A stretch of DNA of 64,000 nt from Paenibacillus chitinolyticus NBRC 15660 (GCF_000739915.1 NZ_BBJT01000004.1:248001-312000); one strand, 5' to 3'; positions 25,099 to 34,470 are shown, counted from the stretch's first letter. The notes: a model not told the origin generated them from the letters alone. Numbers and translations are program-made.

Positions 25099-25106
25099 GA
25101 CGGTTC
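25083..25106 (+). terminator. hairpin overlapping the stop codon
   Basis: GAACCGTCTTA (25083-25093) pairs with TAAGACGGTTC (25096-25106); the TAA stop is 25096-25098. The following T-tract is poor. Confidence 0.6.
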
Positions 25107-25128
25107 CTCGACTTTTAGCCTAAGAAAA

Positions 25129-25155
25129 AACGATCTTCGAAAATCGAAGACCGTT
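25129..25155 (-). terminator. terminator in the trmL 3' region
   Basis: AACGATCTTCGA/TCGAAGACCGTT hairpin with an A-run on its left, i.e. a minus-strand T-run. Confidence 0.7.
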
Positions 25156-25219
25156 CAGGTAAAAGGGATGCTTGCCACAATCTATGTCAAGAAGACTTTT
25201 TGAGTTTGGGTGTATACAG

Positions 25220-25266
25220 GAGGACCCTAAGAAGAGGGCTGGTTCCCTTCTCCTTAAGGTTTTTTG
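25220..25266 (+). terminator. long plus-strand terminator-like hairpin
   Basis: CCCTAAGAAGAGGG pairs imperfectly with CCCTTCTCCTTAAGG, followed by TTTTTTG. No plus-strand protein gene ends here, so it may close a short untranslated transcript from about 25160. Confidence 0.4.
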
Positions 25267-25272
25267 TCCTGC

Positions 25273-25737
25273 TTACCGGAGTCCCGGAAAATCATTCTGG
25301 CGGAGCGCTTCGAACAGGATGATGGCCGCCGAATTCGACAAGTTCAGCGAGCGGACCGCATCCGACATCGGCATTCTCATGGTCTGCCCGGGGTGGGCCT
25401 CCAGAATTTCAGGCGGTAGCCCTTTCGTTTCTCGGCCGAACACGAAAAAATCTCCGTCGCGGAACTCGAAATCCGTATACCGCTTATCGGTTTTCGTGGT
25501 GGCAAAAAAGAACCGGCTTCCGGCATATTTCTCTTTGACCTCATCAAAAGAATCGTGATATTCGAGTTTGACGGAATGCCAGTAGTCGAGCCCCGCCCGT
25601 TTCAGTGTTTTGTCGTCCGTTGAAAATCCGAGCGGCCGCACCAGATGCAGGTAAGTCCCCGTCGCTGCGCAGGTCCGGGAAATATTTCCCGTATTCGCGG
25701 GAATTTCGGGTTCAACCAATACGATGTGAAAAGCCAT
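25273..25737 (-). CDS. trmL: tRNA (cytidine/uridine-34 2'-O)-methyltransferase TrmL
   Basis: A 154-aa SPOUT-class enzyme (YibK/CspR). The N-terminus HIVLVEPEIPANTGNISRTCAATGTYLHLVRPLGF and the C-terminal trefoil-knot motifs FGRETKGLPPE, MRMPMSDAVRSLNLSNSAAIILFEALRQ are diagnostic. It methylates the ribose of the wobble base of tRNA-Leu isoacceptors using SAM. The length equals that of the E. coli enzyme. Monocistronic, minus strand. Confidence 0.95.
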   Translation of the reverse strand: MAFHIVLVEPEIPANTGNISRTCAATGTYLHLVRPLGFSTDDKTLKRAGLDYWHSVKLEYHDSFDEVKEKYAGSRFFFATTKTDKRYTDFEFRDGDFFVFGRETKGLPPEILEAHPGQTMRMPMSDAVRSLNLSNSAAIILFEALRQNDFPGLR

Positions 25738-25878
25738 GCTGCACGTTCACCTCTTTCCTCAACTAGTATACCACTTTCCGCTCCGCAATTTTAACACTCG
25801 TTTTACGTGTTCTTAATATGACCGTGATACATAGGAGCGATAATAGAGCTAATAACCGAACCCAAAGGAGACCGATTC

Positions 25879-26592
25879 ATGAAGAAAAAAGTGCTAGTCG
25901 TAGACGACGAACCTTCGATCTCCATGCTCATCGAGTTCAATCTGAAGCTCGTAGGCTTCGAAGTCCAGTGCGTGTATGACGGTGAAGCCGTATTCGACGT
26001 CATCGGCCAGTTTCGTCCCGACATTATCGTTCTCGACCTGATGCTGCCCAAAATGGACGGCCTGCAGGTCTGCCGCAAGCTGCGCAGTCAAAACAATCTC
26101 GTTCCCATCATTATGCTCACCGCCATGCAGGATTTATCGGATAAAATCGCGGGGCTGGATAACGGTGCCGACGATTATATGACCAAGCCTTTCAGTCCGC
26201 AAGAGCTGATTTCCCGCATTCAGGCGATCATCCGCCGCATTCAGACCCTCCCGGCCTCGGGCGAAGAAGCTCCGATCACGATCGGCCAGCTCAGCATCCG
26301 TCCCGATCAGCGCGAGGTGACCTGTGCGGGCAAGCCGGTTGATCTGACCCCCAAAGAATTCGAGCTGCTTGTGTTCCTTTGCAAGCACAGAGGCAAAGTA
26401 CTGAGCCGCCAGCAGTTGCTGCACGGCGTCTGGGACTACCACTTCCTCGGCGATACCCGGATCGTCGATGTCCACATCTCTCATCTCAGAGATAAAATCG
26501 AGGCCAACGCCCGGACACCCGAATATATCATGACCATCCGCAACGTCGGCTACAAATTGACTGAGCCCGCCATTAAAGAGAGTTTTGCCTGA
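25879..26592 (+). CDS. OmpR/PhoB-type response regulator, no adjacent kinase
   Basis: A 237-aa regulator: receiver domain with Asp53 (IIVLDLMLPKMDG) and switch Lys (DYMTKPF), and a C-terminal winged helix (LTPKEFELLVFLCKHRGKVLSRQQLLHGVWDYHFLGDTRIVDVHISHLRDKIE). It is closest in character to the PhoP/PhoB/WalR branch. No histidine kinase gene follows; a strong terminator lies 50 bp downstream, so the partner is encoded elsewhere or the regulator works alone. AAAGGAG precedes the ATG. Confidence 0.93.
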   Translation: MKKKVLVVDDEPSISMLIEFNLKLVGFEVQCVYDGEAVFDVIGQFRPDIIVLDLMLPKMDGLQVCRKLRSQNNLVPIIMLTAMQDLSDKIAGLDNGADDYMTKPFSPQELISRIQAIIRRIQTLPASGEEAPITIGQLSIRPDQREVTCAGKPVDLTPKEFELLVFLCKHRGKVLSRQQLLHGVWDYHFLGDTRIVDVHISHLRDKIEANARTPEYIMTIRNVGYKLTEPAIKESFA

Positions 26593-26640
26593 GGGCCGCC
26601 CGGAATACAAGCATGCACGAGAGTTTTATAAGAGAGTTTT

Positions 26641-26677
26641 AAAAAGGTAGGGCGAAATCATTCGCCGTACCTTTTTT
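26641..26677 (+). terminator. terminator of the orphan regulator
   Basis: AAAAAGGTAGGGCGAA/TTCGCCGTACCTTTTTTT stem. Confidence 0.9.
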
Positions 26678-26790
26678 TATGGTTATACAGCTTGTGTTAA
26701 TACTTCGTGCACTGTCCGGGATAGAGCACGTATGACTTTCGGACATCGGGGATAGGCCGCAGCCTCCCTCGAAGTCCTCATTCACACACC

Positions 26791-26822
26791 AAAAACGGGA
26801 CCCTGTGAAGGGCCCCGTTTTT
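26791..26822. terminator. terminator of serC
   Basis: AAAAACGGGACCCT/AGGGCCCCGTTTTT stem, 48 bp beyond the serC stop; symmetrical A and T runs. Confidence 0.85.
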
Positions 26823-26869
26823 CCGATCCGAATAAAAAAGATGCCTGTCCGGTACCGTATACCGGAGGT

Positions 26870-27958
26870 TTATCCGTTGCGCTTGCTGAAATCGTTCATA
26901 AACTGGGCGAGCGCTTGACACGACTCGTAAGGAACCGCGTTGTAAGTCGAGGCTCTCAGTCCGCCGACGCTGCGGTGCCCTTTCAGACCGACAAATCCGT
27001 TCGCCTGGGACTCCTTGACGAAAAGCTTTTCCAGCTCTTCCGATTGCAGACGGAACGTAATGTTCATTCTGGAACGGCTGTCCGCATCGACACAGCCTTG
27101 ATAGAAGCCGCCGCTGGCGTCAATGGCGTTGTAAATCAGATCGGTTTTGTCCCGGTTGATCTTCTCCAGTGCGGCAAGTCCGCCTTGGCGTTTGATCCAG
27201 TGCAGCACCAGATTGATCATGTACACCGAATAAGAAGGCGGTGTGTTGTAAAGCGAATCGTTCTTCACGTGGGTGTCGTAGCGGAACATGGTCGGAAGGT
27301 TCGCATTCGCGCGCTCCAGCATGTCTTCCCGCAAAATAACGACCGTTACACCCGAAGGTCCCAGGTTCTTCTGAGCGCCTGCGTAAATCAGGCCGAACTT
27401 CGAGACGTCGACCGGACGGCTGAGAATATCGCTGGACATATCCGCGATGAGCGGAATGCTGCCGGTGTCCGGGTAGCTTTGAACCTGCGAGCCTTCGATG
27501 GTTTCGTTCGACGTGACATGCAGATAAGCCGTCTGATCGGACAGGTTAAGCGCACCGAGGTCCGGCATACGCATGAACTTCTGATCTTTCGAGCTCGCCA
27601 CAACGGCGGTTTCCCCGAAAAGTTTCGCTTCCTTGATCGCTTTGTCCGCCCACGCGCCGCTTTGAACATAGGCTGCGGTTTGTCCGGCTTGCAGAAAATT
27701 CATGGGAATCATGGTGAATTGTGTGCTTGCTCCGCCTTGGAGGAAAAGCACTTTGTAGCCGTCCGGAATGCTGAACAGTTCTTTAAGCAGGTTTTGCGTT
27801 TCGTTGTTCACCGCTTCGTACTCTGCGCTGCGGTGCGAAATTTCCATAATCGACATGCCGATGCCGCGGAAGTCGACAAATTCCTTCTGCGCCTGTTCCA
27901 GCACTTCCAACGGCAGAGCCGCCGGACCGGCGTTAAAATTGTAAGCACGGTTTCCCAT
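26870..27958 (-). CDS. serC: phosphoserine aminotransferase
   Basis: A 362-aa class V PLP-dependent aminotransferase. It starts NRAYNFNAGPAALPLEVLEQAQKE, the SerC signature. QGGASTQF is the cofactor phosphate/substrate loop, and the Schiff-base lysine is K197 in YAGAQKNLGPSG. It converts 3-phosphohydroxypyruvate and glutamate to phosphoserine in serine biosynthesis, also used in pyridoxine synthesis. A frame extends about 250 bp further upstream, but the ATG at 27958 with GTGGAGAG fits the family start. serA is not adjacent. Confidence 0.96.
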   Translation of the reverse strand: MGNRAYNFNAGPAALPLEVLEQAQKEFVDFRGIGMSIMEISHRSAEYEAVNNETQNLLKELFSIPDGYKVLFLQGGASTQFTMIPMNFLQAGQTAAYVQSGAWADKAIKEAKLFGETAVVASSKDQKFMRMPDLGALNLSDQTAYLHVTSNETIEGSQVQSYPDTGSIPLIADMSSDILSRPVDVSKFGLIYAGAQKNLGPSGVTVVILREDMLERANANLPTMFRYDTHVKNDSLYNTPPSYSVYMINLVLHWIKRQGGLAALEKINRDKTDLIYNAIDASGGFYQGCVDADSRSRMNITFRLQSEELEKLFVKESQANGFVGLKGHRSVGGLRASTYNAVPYESCQALAQFMNDFSKRNG

Positions 27959-28097
27959 TTTTCTCTCCACACCCTCTGCTTCATTTGATTTATCGCTATG
28001 ATAGCAGTATTCGCCAGTACCAGCAAGAAAAAATTGCATGGATACGGGCCTTTCCGCCAAAATTAAAAGAAGCTTACACAAAAGGAGCAGATTCGAC

Positions 28098-28670
28098 ATG
28101 ACCGACGCGTTAGAACGCCTGTTCATCGCCGTTCCGCTGTCCGGACCCGTCAGGGAGAACCTGAGCGGCTGGACCGGCAGGCTGAGAGAATCGGGAACCC
28201 CCTTCCACAAATGGGTTCATCCCGAGGACTTCCATATCACGCTGAAGTTTATCGGCGACACGTCCCGGTCTACCCTGCCCGCCCTCTCCCCTCTGCTCGA
28301 ACAAACGGCAGAGGCTCATTCTCCGCTGGAGCTTACCGCGGCGGGAGCGGGAACCTTCGGCCCGGAGGATGCCCCGCGCATCCTCTGGGCCGGTGTGCAG
28401 GGCGATCTGGACGCCCTGCACAGGCTCCAGCGTGATGTGGAGGCGGCCTGCTCGTCCCTCGGCTTCGAGCCGGAGGACCGGCCTTACCGGCCCCACATCA
28501 CGCTCGCCCGCCGCTATACGGGCGGGCGCAAATGGGCGCGTGAACGGCTGGACGCGCCGGGTGAGCCTCCTTCCGCCTCCTGGACGGCGGAAGAAATCGT
28601 GGTGTACCGGACCCATATGGGCCGGTCACCGATGTATGAACGCGCAGGAGCGTTTGCTCTGCGCGGGTGA
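28098..28670 (+). CDS. thpR: RNA 2',3'-cyclic phosphodiesterase
   Basis: A 190-aa 2H phosphoesterase (LigT/ThpR). The two catalytic HxTx motifs are H46-I-T48 (FHITLKF) and H133-I-T135 (PHITLARR). The enzyme opens 2',3'-cyclic phosphates to 2'-phosphomonoesters and was first described as a 2'-5' RNA ligase. ATG at 28098 follows AAAGGAG. It is divergent from serC, about 140 bp apart. Confidence 0.92.
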   Translation: MTDALERLFIAVPLSGPVRENLSGWTGRLRESGTPFHKWVHPEDFHITLKFIGDTSRSTLPALSPLLEQTAEAHSPLELTAAGAGTFGPEDAPRILWAGVQGDLDALHRLQRDVEAACSSLGFEPEDRPYRPHITLARRYTGGRKWARERLDAPGEPPSASWTAEEIVVYRTHMGRSPMYERAGAFALRG

Positions 28671-28676
28671 AGGAAG

Positions 28677-28706
28677 CGCCGCCGGGGACGTTACGGCGGC
28701 CTTTTT
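28677..28706 (+). terminator. terminator of thpR
   Basis: GCCGCC/GGCGGC stem followed by CTTTTTG. Confidence 0.7.
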
Positions 28707-28948
28707 GCCGCGGCTGAGCGCCCACGCGCTCGACATCGCGGTCCGGCTCCGTCGCCCGCTTCGCCCATGCGCAGCAGTCCCGCTCCCTTCCGTCCCGTTT
28801 GAAAATCGCCGCCGGGAGACATCCTGACAAGGCGGCGCGCGTTCCCAAAACTGTCGATTTTGTGCCTTCGAATTTATGTTACGCTCATTACATAGCAAGG
28901 ACTAACGGACTACCCCCGTGCCGATCCTTGAACCAAGGAGGCATTCGA

Positions 28949-30046
28949 ATGAACTCAACTAACGACATTGCGGACAAAGCCCGCGCCTTCCTCTATACCT
29001 GTTACAGCGAATGGGGCCGCAGCGAACGGGAAGCCGAAGAGCGGTGGCTCGACGTTTACGCCCAAATCGAAGAAACCGGCACTTATGTACATAGGCCCGA
29101 AGAACTGGAGTACGGCGCCAAATTAGCCTGGCGCAACAGCAACCGCTGCATCGGCCGTTTGTTCTGGAACACGCTGAGTGTATTTGACGGCCGTCATATC
29201 GGTACCTTCGAAGAAGTTCGCGACGCTCTGCTTACGCATATCCGTTTTGCCACAAATGACGGAAAAATCCGTCCGGCCATCACCGTTCTCCCTCCCGCCG
29301 GGAAGGACGGCAATTGTCCCGTACGCATCTGGAACCATCAGCTCATCCGTTACGCCGGTTACGAGACGGAGAACGGACCGGTCGGCGATCCGAATTCCAT
29401 CCCTTTCACACAGATTTGCCGGGAGCTGGGCTGGAAAGGCGAAGGCACGCACTTCGATTTGCTGCCGCTGGTCATCCAGATCGGCGACGATGCTCCCCGG
29501 TGGTTCGAGCTTCCCCGCGACCTCGTGCTGGAGGTTCCCCTTCGTCACCCCGAGCTGCCGGGTTTCGAGGAATTGCAGTTGAAATGGTACGCCGTACCCA
29601 TTATCGCCGACATGCGGCTTGAAATCGGCGGCATTTCTTATCCCGCCGCCCCTTTTAACGGCTGGTACATGGAAACCGAAATCGGAGCCCGCAATCTGGC
29701 TGACGAACAAAGATACAACCTGCTTCCGCGGACGGCTTCCCTCATGGGGCTGGATACCGGTTCGAACGCGACCTTCTGGAAAGACCGCGCATTGATCGAA
29801 CTGAATGCCGCCGTCTATCATTCCTACCGCAACTCCGGCGTATCCATTGTCGATCATCATACGGCAGCCCAGCAGTTTCAACTGTTCGAGCAGCAGGAAG
29901 CCCAGGCGGGAAGGGAAATAACGGGAGACTGGACGTGGCTCATTCCTCCGGTATCCCCGGCGACTACGCATCTTTTTCACAGCAAGTATGAGAACACCTG
30001 GAAAACCCCGAACTTCTATCACCAGGACAAGCCTTACGAGAAATAA
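28949..30046 (+). CDS. nos: bacterial nitric oxide synthase oxygenase
   Basis: A 365-aa oxygenase-only NOS. The haem-thiolate cysteine is C67 in [13 protein letters not shown]. Pterin/substrate blocks [29 protein letters not shown] and [10 protein letters not shown] are all present. It makes NO from arginine; lacking a fused reductase it must use cellular flavodoxin or other reductases, as in Bacillus. NO protects against oxidative stress and some antibiotics. ATG at 28949 has AAGGAGG eight bases upstream; a 50-codon upstream extension of the frame is rejected. Monocistronic. Confidence 0.96.
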   Translation: MNSTNDIADKARAFLYTCYSEWGRSEREAEERWLDVYAQIEETGTYVHRPEELEYGAKLAWRNSNRCIGRLFWNTLSVFDGRHIGTFEEVRDALLTHIRFATNDGKIRPAITVLPPAGKDGNCPVRIWNHQLIRYAGYETENGPVGDPNSIPFTQICRELGWKGEGTHFDLLPLVIQIGDDAPRWFELPRDLVLEVPLRHPELPGFEELQLKWYAVPIIADMRLEIGGISYPAAPFNGWYMETEIGARNLADEQRYNLLPRTASLMGLDTGSNATFWKDRALIELNAAVYHSYRNSGVSIVDHHTAAQQFQLFEQQEAQAGREITGDWTWLIPPVSPATTHLFHSKYENTWKTPNFYHQDKPYEK

Positions 30047-30369
30047 CTCCAATTTATTTGAAACCGCCGCTTCCGGCAACCTATCGAGTCCCTTTACGAA
30101 AAAAGCCTGCGCTTCATGCACAGGCTTTTTTTTGCTTGGCTTGGCCTAGGGTATCCACAGCAAAACAATGACAATTTTTAGTAATTCAATGACTTTAACC
30201 ATTCATTGAGTTGTATTGGAAATATTTTCAAATTAAGATACGGATGTATGAAATTCATTCAAAAGGAAGGAGGTTCGTTTAGTCGATTAAAAAGATGCCA
30301 CAGGTTACATGACAAACTTTTATCTACATAAGCATGCCAAATAAACCGACACGGTTAGGAGTGTATGGG
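30047..30369. other. intergenic region, nos to secreted protein
   Basis: Contains the nos terminator (30098-30132: AAAAAAGCCTG/CAGGCTTTTTTTT), a small dyad CAATGA/TCATTG (30187-30208), and AT-rich sequence that should hold the next promoter. An AAGGAAGGAGG ribosome-site-like string at about 30263-30273 is not followed by a usable start. No gene supported. Confidence 0.6.
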
Positions 30370-31518
30370 ATGAGAAAACGCTTGATGAACACGGCCCGTT
30401 TATTAATGATGATTTGTGCCATTTTATTAGTACCTAGTAACGCCTTTGCCGCTTACACCATAGGTACGGAAACACCTTTTCCAACTCCATCAGCCAAAGA
30501 ATCTTATACCTCCGGAGATGTTATTTTTTCCAAAACGGGGCATCCCGTATTCGTTTCAAATGCGCCGGAATCCATCTACGATCATCAAGTAAACAAGACG
30601 TTATACCGGGACACTATGAATGGTACGTTTAGATTTTGGTCCTCCCACAGAAATATGACGACCGGAAACATCCAATTCTTTCTGTACGTCAAAAATCCGT
30701 CTGCCACGAACTCCGTTAAATTGTACTTAATAAAGGATGGTTATGGAGATTCCAATGCAGGCGGGGATGTTACGAAAGCGGCTTCTACGGCCACTACTTG
30801 CTTTATGAGCAAAAATACCGGCGGAACTTATCTGGCAACTATTGCACCGGGTCAAGGATACGCTTATGAATACTCCGCGGCGGGAGGAATTTCAAGTCAG
30901 AAAGCGATTGTACATATCGCGGATTTCAGAGCAGTGGATGTGACTACGGGCAGCGACGCCGATGTGAAAATTTCAGATCTATCAACAAATACGGGAACGA
31001 CGAATTTAGCCGCCTACGCAAATACGGCCACCATTGCCTCGACCAACTACAATGCCAAAACAAAGGACGATTATCGGGGTTTGCTGCAATACTCGGGAAG
31101 AACTGCGGATATCAATCTTACCCTAACGAGCGCCGCACCTGCCAAATTTATTACGCAAAGCGACGATGGCGGGTATACGAATGAACAAGATATTCTCCTG
31201 TCCAGATGGAATGTCGACGGAAACCCGCAAGATCAAGCCCCCGCATCCTTCAACGGTAAGATCAGGGGCGCTTACTGGTGTACGGATTATACGTACCGCA
31301 TTAACATTACCAATTCCAGCGGCCTTCCGAATGTGTATACCTTGTATGGCAGCAGAACCAGCGGCGCATTTATCACTTATAAAATAAGTACAGTAACTAA
31401 TCGCCATGTAGATAAGGGGAATGGCATTGTCATTAACGATACGCCGACTTATACGCTTCATACTATCGTTCAACCTTCAAACAACTTGCCTTTATCCCTG
31501 GACTTTGTTGCCCAGTAA
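30370..31518 (+). CDS. secreted protein of unknown family
   Basis: A 382-aa exported protein with a clear signal peptide (MRKRLMNTARLLMMICAILLVPSNAFA, cut before AYT). The mature part is Ser/Thr/Asn/Tyr-rich with beta pattern (SGDVIFSKTGHPVFVSNAPESIYDHQVNKTLYRDTMNGTFRFWSSHRNM, QFFLYVKNPSATNSVKLYL, GQGYAYEYSAAGG). It has two Cys and no recognisable catalytic motif. I do not recognise the family; an adhesin, lectin or coat-associated surface protein is possible. ATG at 30370 follows TAGGAG. Confidence 0.75.
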   Translation: MRKRLMNTARLLMMICAILLVPSNAFAAYTIGTETPFPTPSAKESYTSGDVIFSKTGHPVFVSNAPESIYDHQVNKTLYRDTMNGTFRFWSSHRNMTTGNIQFFLYVKNPSATNSVKLYLIKDGYGDSNAGGDVTKAASTATTCFMSKNTGGTYLATIAPGQGYAYEYSAAGGISSQKAIVHIADFRAVDVTTGSDADVKISDLSTNTGTTNLAAYANTATIASTNYNAKTKDDYRGLLQYSGRTADINLTLTSAAPAKFITQSDDGGYTNEQDILLSRWNVDGNPQDQAPASFNGKIRGAYWCTDYTYRINITNSSGLPNVYTLYGSRTSGAFITYKISTVTNRHVDKGNGIVINDTPTYTLHTIVQPSNNLPLSLDFVAQ

Positions 31519-31537
31519 ATCATAAAGATTAACGAAG

Positions 31538-31563
31538 AAAAAGCGGAAAATTTCCGCTTTTTT
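31538..31563 (+). terminator. terminator of the secreted-protein gene
   Basis: AAAAAGCGGAAA/TTTCCGCTTTTTT stem. Confidence 0.9.
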
Positions 31564-31612
31564 CTTATTTTATTGACCTGCTTATCCGCCTCCCTATGAA
31601 TGAAAGCGGCTG

Positions 31613-31640
31613 GAATGATCAATATTAAGCCCCATATACA
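31613..31640 (+). promoter_or_regulatory. possible forespore promoter of the ger operon
   Basis: GAATG (31613-31617) matches the sigma-G -35 (GMATR) and CATATACA (31633-31640) is near its -10 (CATNMTA), with a spacer shorter than usual. Tentative; ger operons are normally sigma-G controlled. Confidence 0.25.
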
Positions 31641-31706
31641 AGTGATTTTTCCTAGTTGAGGAACGAACGTCCAGTCCCTTAACCCGCTCAAGAAAGGAGG
31701 AGACCG

Positions 31707-33371
31707 ATGATGTGGAACTGGATGAAAAACCGCAAAACCGGCGGCCCGTTATCCGGCAGCCCCATGCCCGAGCCGCGGATAGTGGTACCGAGCCTTTATA
31801 TAGAAGATATTTTGAGCGGCAAGCAGCTTTCCACGGGAATCGAGGAAAATCTGAAGCTTCTTCAGGATGTTCTTCAGTACAACGATGATTTGACCGTTCG
31901 CCGTTTTCAATTGTTCGAAGGGACTTCCGCCGCTCTTGTGTTCTTCTCCTCTTTTGTAGACCAGGAGATGATCCGTTCTTATTTGATTAAGCCGCTTATG
32001 ACTCATACGGAGCAGGAAGATTTGATTGTCGATGCCGAATCGCTGGCCTCCTACTTGACGGAGAAGGTCGTTCAGGTGAGCCAGATCACGGAGGAAAAAG
32101 CCCCTGACCGGATCATCGACGAATTGACCATGGGAGTAACCGTGCTGCTGGTGGACGGAATCGCGGCGGCCTTCCTGGCGGATACACGGAAGATCGAAAA
32201 ACGCTCGATTGAGCAGCCGCAGACCGAGCAGGTGATCCGCGGTCCCCGGGAAGGTTTCATCGAGCATTTACAGACCAATCTCGCCCTGATCCGCTATCGG
32301 CTGCAAACCCCTGATTTCCGGGTACATACCATGCACATCGGGCGTGTGACGAAGTCGAAGGTGGCGCTCTGCTACATTCAGGGAATTACCCATCCGGCAC
32401 TGGTCCATGAAGCCAAGAAGCGCCTGTCCGCCATCGATACGGATTCCATCCTGGATGCCGGGTATATCGAGCAGTTCATCGAAGATCATCCGCTCTCGCC
32501 CTTTCCGCAGATTCAGAATACGGAGCGCCCCGACAAGACCGTCGCCGCGCTTGTGGAAGGCAAGTTCGTCATTATGGTCGACGGTTCCCCCTTTGCGCTT
32601 ATCGCGCCGACTGTGTTCAGCCAGTTTTACCAGACTGTAGACGATTACACGGAGCGGTTCCTGATCGGCAGTATGATCCGGTTCATCCGGCTGATTGCGC
32701 TGCTTTTTTCCCTGGTGTTCCCCTCGCTTTACGTGGCGGTAATTTCCTTTAATCCGGAAGTCATCCCGACGGACTTTGCCGTGGCGGTAGCCGGCTCCAG
32801 AGCGGGGGTTCCTTACCCGGCCATGATCGAAGTCCTCCTGATGGAAATCTCCATGGAGGTGCTGCGCGAGGCCACCATCCGCCTGCCCCAACTTATCGGC
32901 GGGGCGCTTTCCATCGTGGGCGTTCTGGTCATCGGCCAGGCGGCCGTGTCCGCCGGTTTCTCCAGCCCTATTACGGTCGTCATCATCGCCATGACCACCG
33001 TCGGTTCTTTCGCTACGCCGGCTTACAACGCCGCCATTGCTCTGCGGATGCTCCGTTTTCCGCTTATCATGCTTGCCGGCTCCTTCGGTCTGTATGGCAT
33101 CATGTTCGGGATGATTCTTATTACCAATCATCTGCTCAGTATCCGCTCGTTCGGCGTTCCCTATATGACCCCGATCACTCCTTTTAACGCGCAGGAATGG
33201 AAAGATACGCTGCTGCGCGGACCGATTTGGTGGATGAGCGACAGGCCGAAGCATCTAAAATCGCTTCGGACTAAAAGACGCAAGCATACTGACCGGTATT
33301 ACCGGTCTCCGTCCTACTCCTGGGACAAGGTTCCCGAAGTCCCTGACCAAGGGGGTGCGCCGGATGAATGA
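31707..33371 (+). CDS. spore germination protein, GerA family
   Basis: A 554-aa A-subunit of a nutrient germinant receptor. The N-terminal soluble GerA domain runs to about residue 320 (SLYIEDILSGKQLSTGIEENLKLLQDVL, ITHPALVHEAKKRL); four to five transmembrane helices follow (FLIGSMIRFIRLIALLFSLVFPSLYVAVISF ... LPQLIGGALSIVGVLVIGQAAVSAGFSSP). With the B and C subunits it forms the inner spore-membrane receptor that opens as an ion channel on nutrient binding. AAGGAGG precedes the ATG. The germinant cannot be predicted. First gene of the operon. Confidence 0.95.
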   Translation: MMWNWMKNRKTGGPLSGSPMPEPRIVVPSLYIEDILSGKQLSTGIEENLKLLQDVLQYNDDLTVRRFQLFEGTSAALVFFSSFVDQEMIRSYLIKPLMTHTEQEDLIVDAESLASYLTEKVVQVSQITEEKAPDRIIDELTMGVTVLLVDGIAAAFLADTRKIEKRSIEQPQTEQVIRGPREGFIEHLQTNLALIRYRLQTPDFRVHTMHIGRVTKSKVALCYIQGITHPALVHEAKKRLSAIDTDSILDAGYIEQFIEDHPLSPFPQIQNTERPDKTVAALVEGKFVIMVDGSPFALIAPTVFSQFYQTVDDYTERFLIGSMIRFIRLIALLFSLVFPSLYVAVISFNPEVIPTDFAVAVAGSRAGVPYPAMIEVLLMEISMEVLREATIRLPQLIGGALSIVGVLVIGQAAVSAGFSSPITVVIIAMTTVGSFATPAYNAAIALRMLRFPLIMLAGSFGLYGIMFGMILITNHLLSIRSFGVPYMTPITPFNAQEWKDTLLRGPIWWMSDRPKHLKSLRTKRRKHTDRYYRSPSYSWDKVPEVPDQGGAPDE

Positions 33372-34470
33372 CCAGCGTTTAACGAACTGGCAGGCTATGT
33401 GCATTCTCATCGGCACAATAGCCGGAGTCGGCGTGCTTCCCCTGCCGAGACTGGCCGTTACCGCAGGCGAATCGGCCGCGCCGCTCGTAACGGTCGGGGG
33501 CATCCTGCTGGGCGCCCTGCTTGTCATGCTCTGGTCCTTGCTCGGGATGCGGTTTCCGGATCTGTCTCCCGTAGCTTACAGCAAGCTGATACTCGGCAAA
33601 TGGGCGTCCGGCGTGCTGTTATTTGTCATCGCGCTGTTCTATCTCGTCGCGACGGCCTTTTCTTTCCGGGAATTCAGTGAAGTAACCGGAACTTTCGTTC
33701 TCCGGCGCACACCGCTTGAAGTAATCCTGTTTATGATGCTTCTGCTCGTTGTGATATCCGCGCGGAAGGATATTTACTCGTTTACGCTGATCCACGCTTT
33801 CTATACTCCCTTCGTGGTAGGTCCCGTCGTGTTTATGATGATACTCTCGTTCAGTGAAGTGGAACTGCTGAATTTGCAGCCCTTCACGACAAATCCGGAC
33901 TTCACGTTCTGGGTCGGCTCTCTGGGCATCACCACCCTGTTCCGGAACGTGGTGATCTACACTTTTATCGTACCGCGCATGAGAAACCCGCAGAAAGCGC
34001 TCAAGGTCGGGTTAACCGGAACGGCGATTTCCGGAGGGCTGTATCTGGTGATCGTAATCACCACGGTCGGCGTTTTCGGAGCGGAGGAAATCAAACGGCT
34101 CGTCTGGCCCACTCTGGAGCTTGGACGAGCGACGATCATTCCCGGAGAATTTCTGGAGAGAATGGACGCCCTATTCCTTGTCACATGGATTATTTCGGTC
34201 TTTAATTCTCTTCTGAGCGGATACTACCTGATTCTTCTCATTATAAAAGAAAAATTAGGGCTCAAAGATCACCGTATGCTGGCGACCTTCCTGATGCCGT
34301 TTATGTTTCTGGCGGCCATGATGCCGCAGAATGTGATCCAGTTGTACAGGCTGAGTACTCATATCCTCCCTTGGGGACTGATCGCCATGATCATCATTCC
34401 GTCTGCTCTGCTGGTGGTAGCGGGTATACGCGGCAAAGGAGGCGTCGCCCATGCACCCGATAAGGGCTAG
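33364..34470 (+). CDS. spore germination protein, GerB family permease
   Basis: A 368-aa, ten-helix protein of the APC-like GerB (spore permease) family, beginning TNWQAMCILIGTIAGVGVLPLPRLAVTAGE. It is the germinant-binding B-subunit. ATG 33364 overlaps the end of the A-subunit gene by 8 bp, with GGGGGTG as ribosome site; a GTG three codons earlier is in frame but overlaps that site. Confidence 0.95.
   Translation: MNDQRLTNWQAMCILIGTIAGVGVLPLPRLAVTAGESAAPLVTVGGILLGALLVMLWSLLGMRFPDLSPVAYSKLILGKWASGVLLFVIALFYLVATAFSFREFSEVTGTFVLRRTPLEVILFMMLLLVVISARKDIYSFTLIHAFYTPFVVGPVVFMMILSFSEVELLNLQPFTTNPDFTFWVGSLGITTLFRNVVIYTFIVPRMRNPQKALKVGLTGTAISGGLYLVIVITTVGVFGAEEIKRLVWPTLELGRATIIPGEFLERMDALFLVTWIISVFNSLLSGYYLILLIIKEKLGLKDHRMLATFLMPFMFLAAMMPQNVIQLYRLSTHILPWGLIAMIIIPSALLVVAGIRGKGGVAHAPDKG

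Noticed and set aside
27959-28210. N-terminal extension of serC by 84 codons
   Set aside because: The extension overlaps the divergent thpR gene region, has no family similarity, and the internal ATG has an RBS and fits the SerC start.
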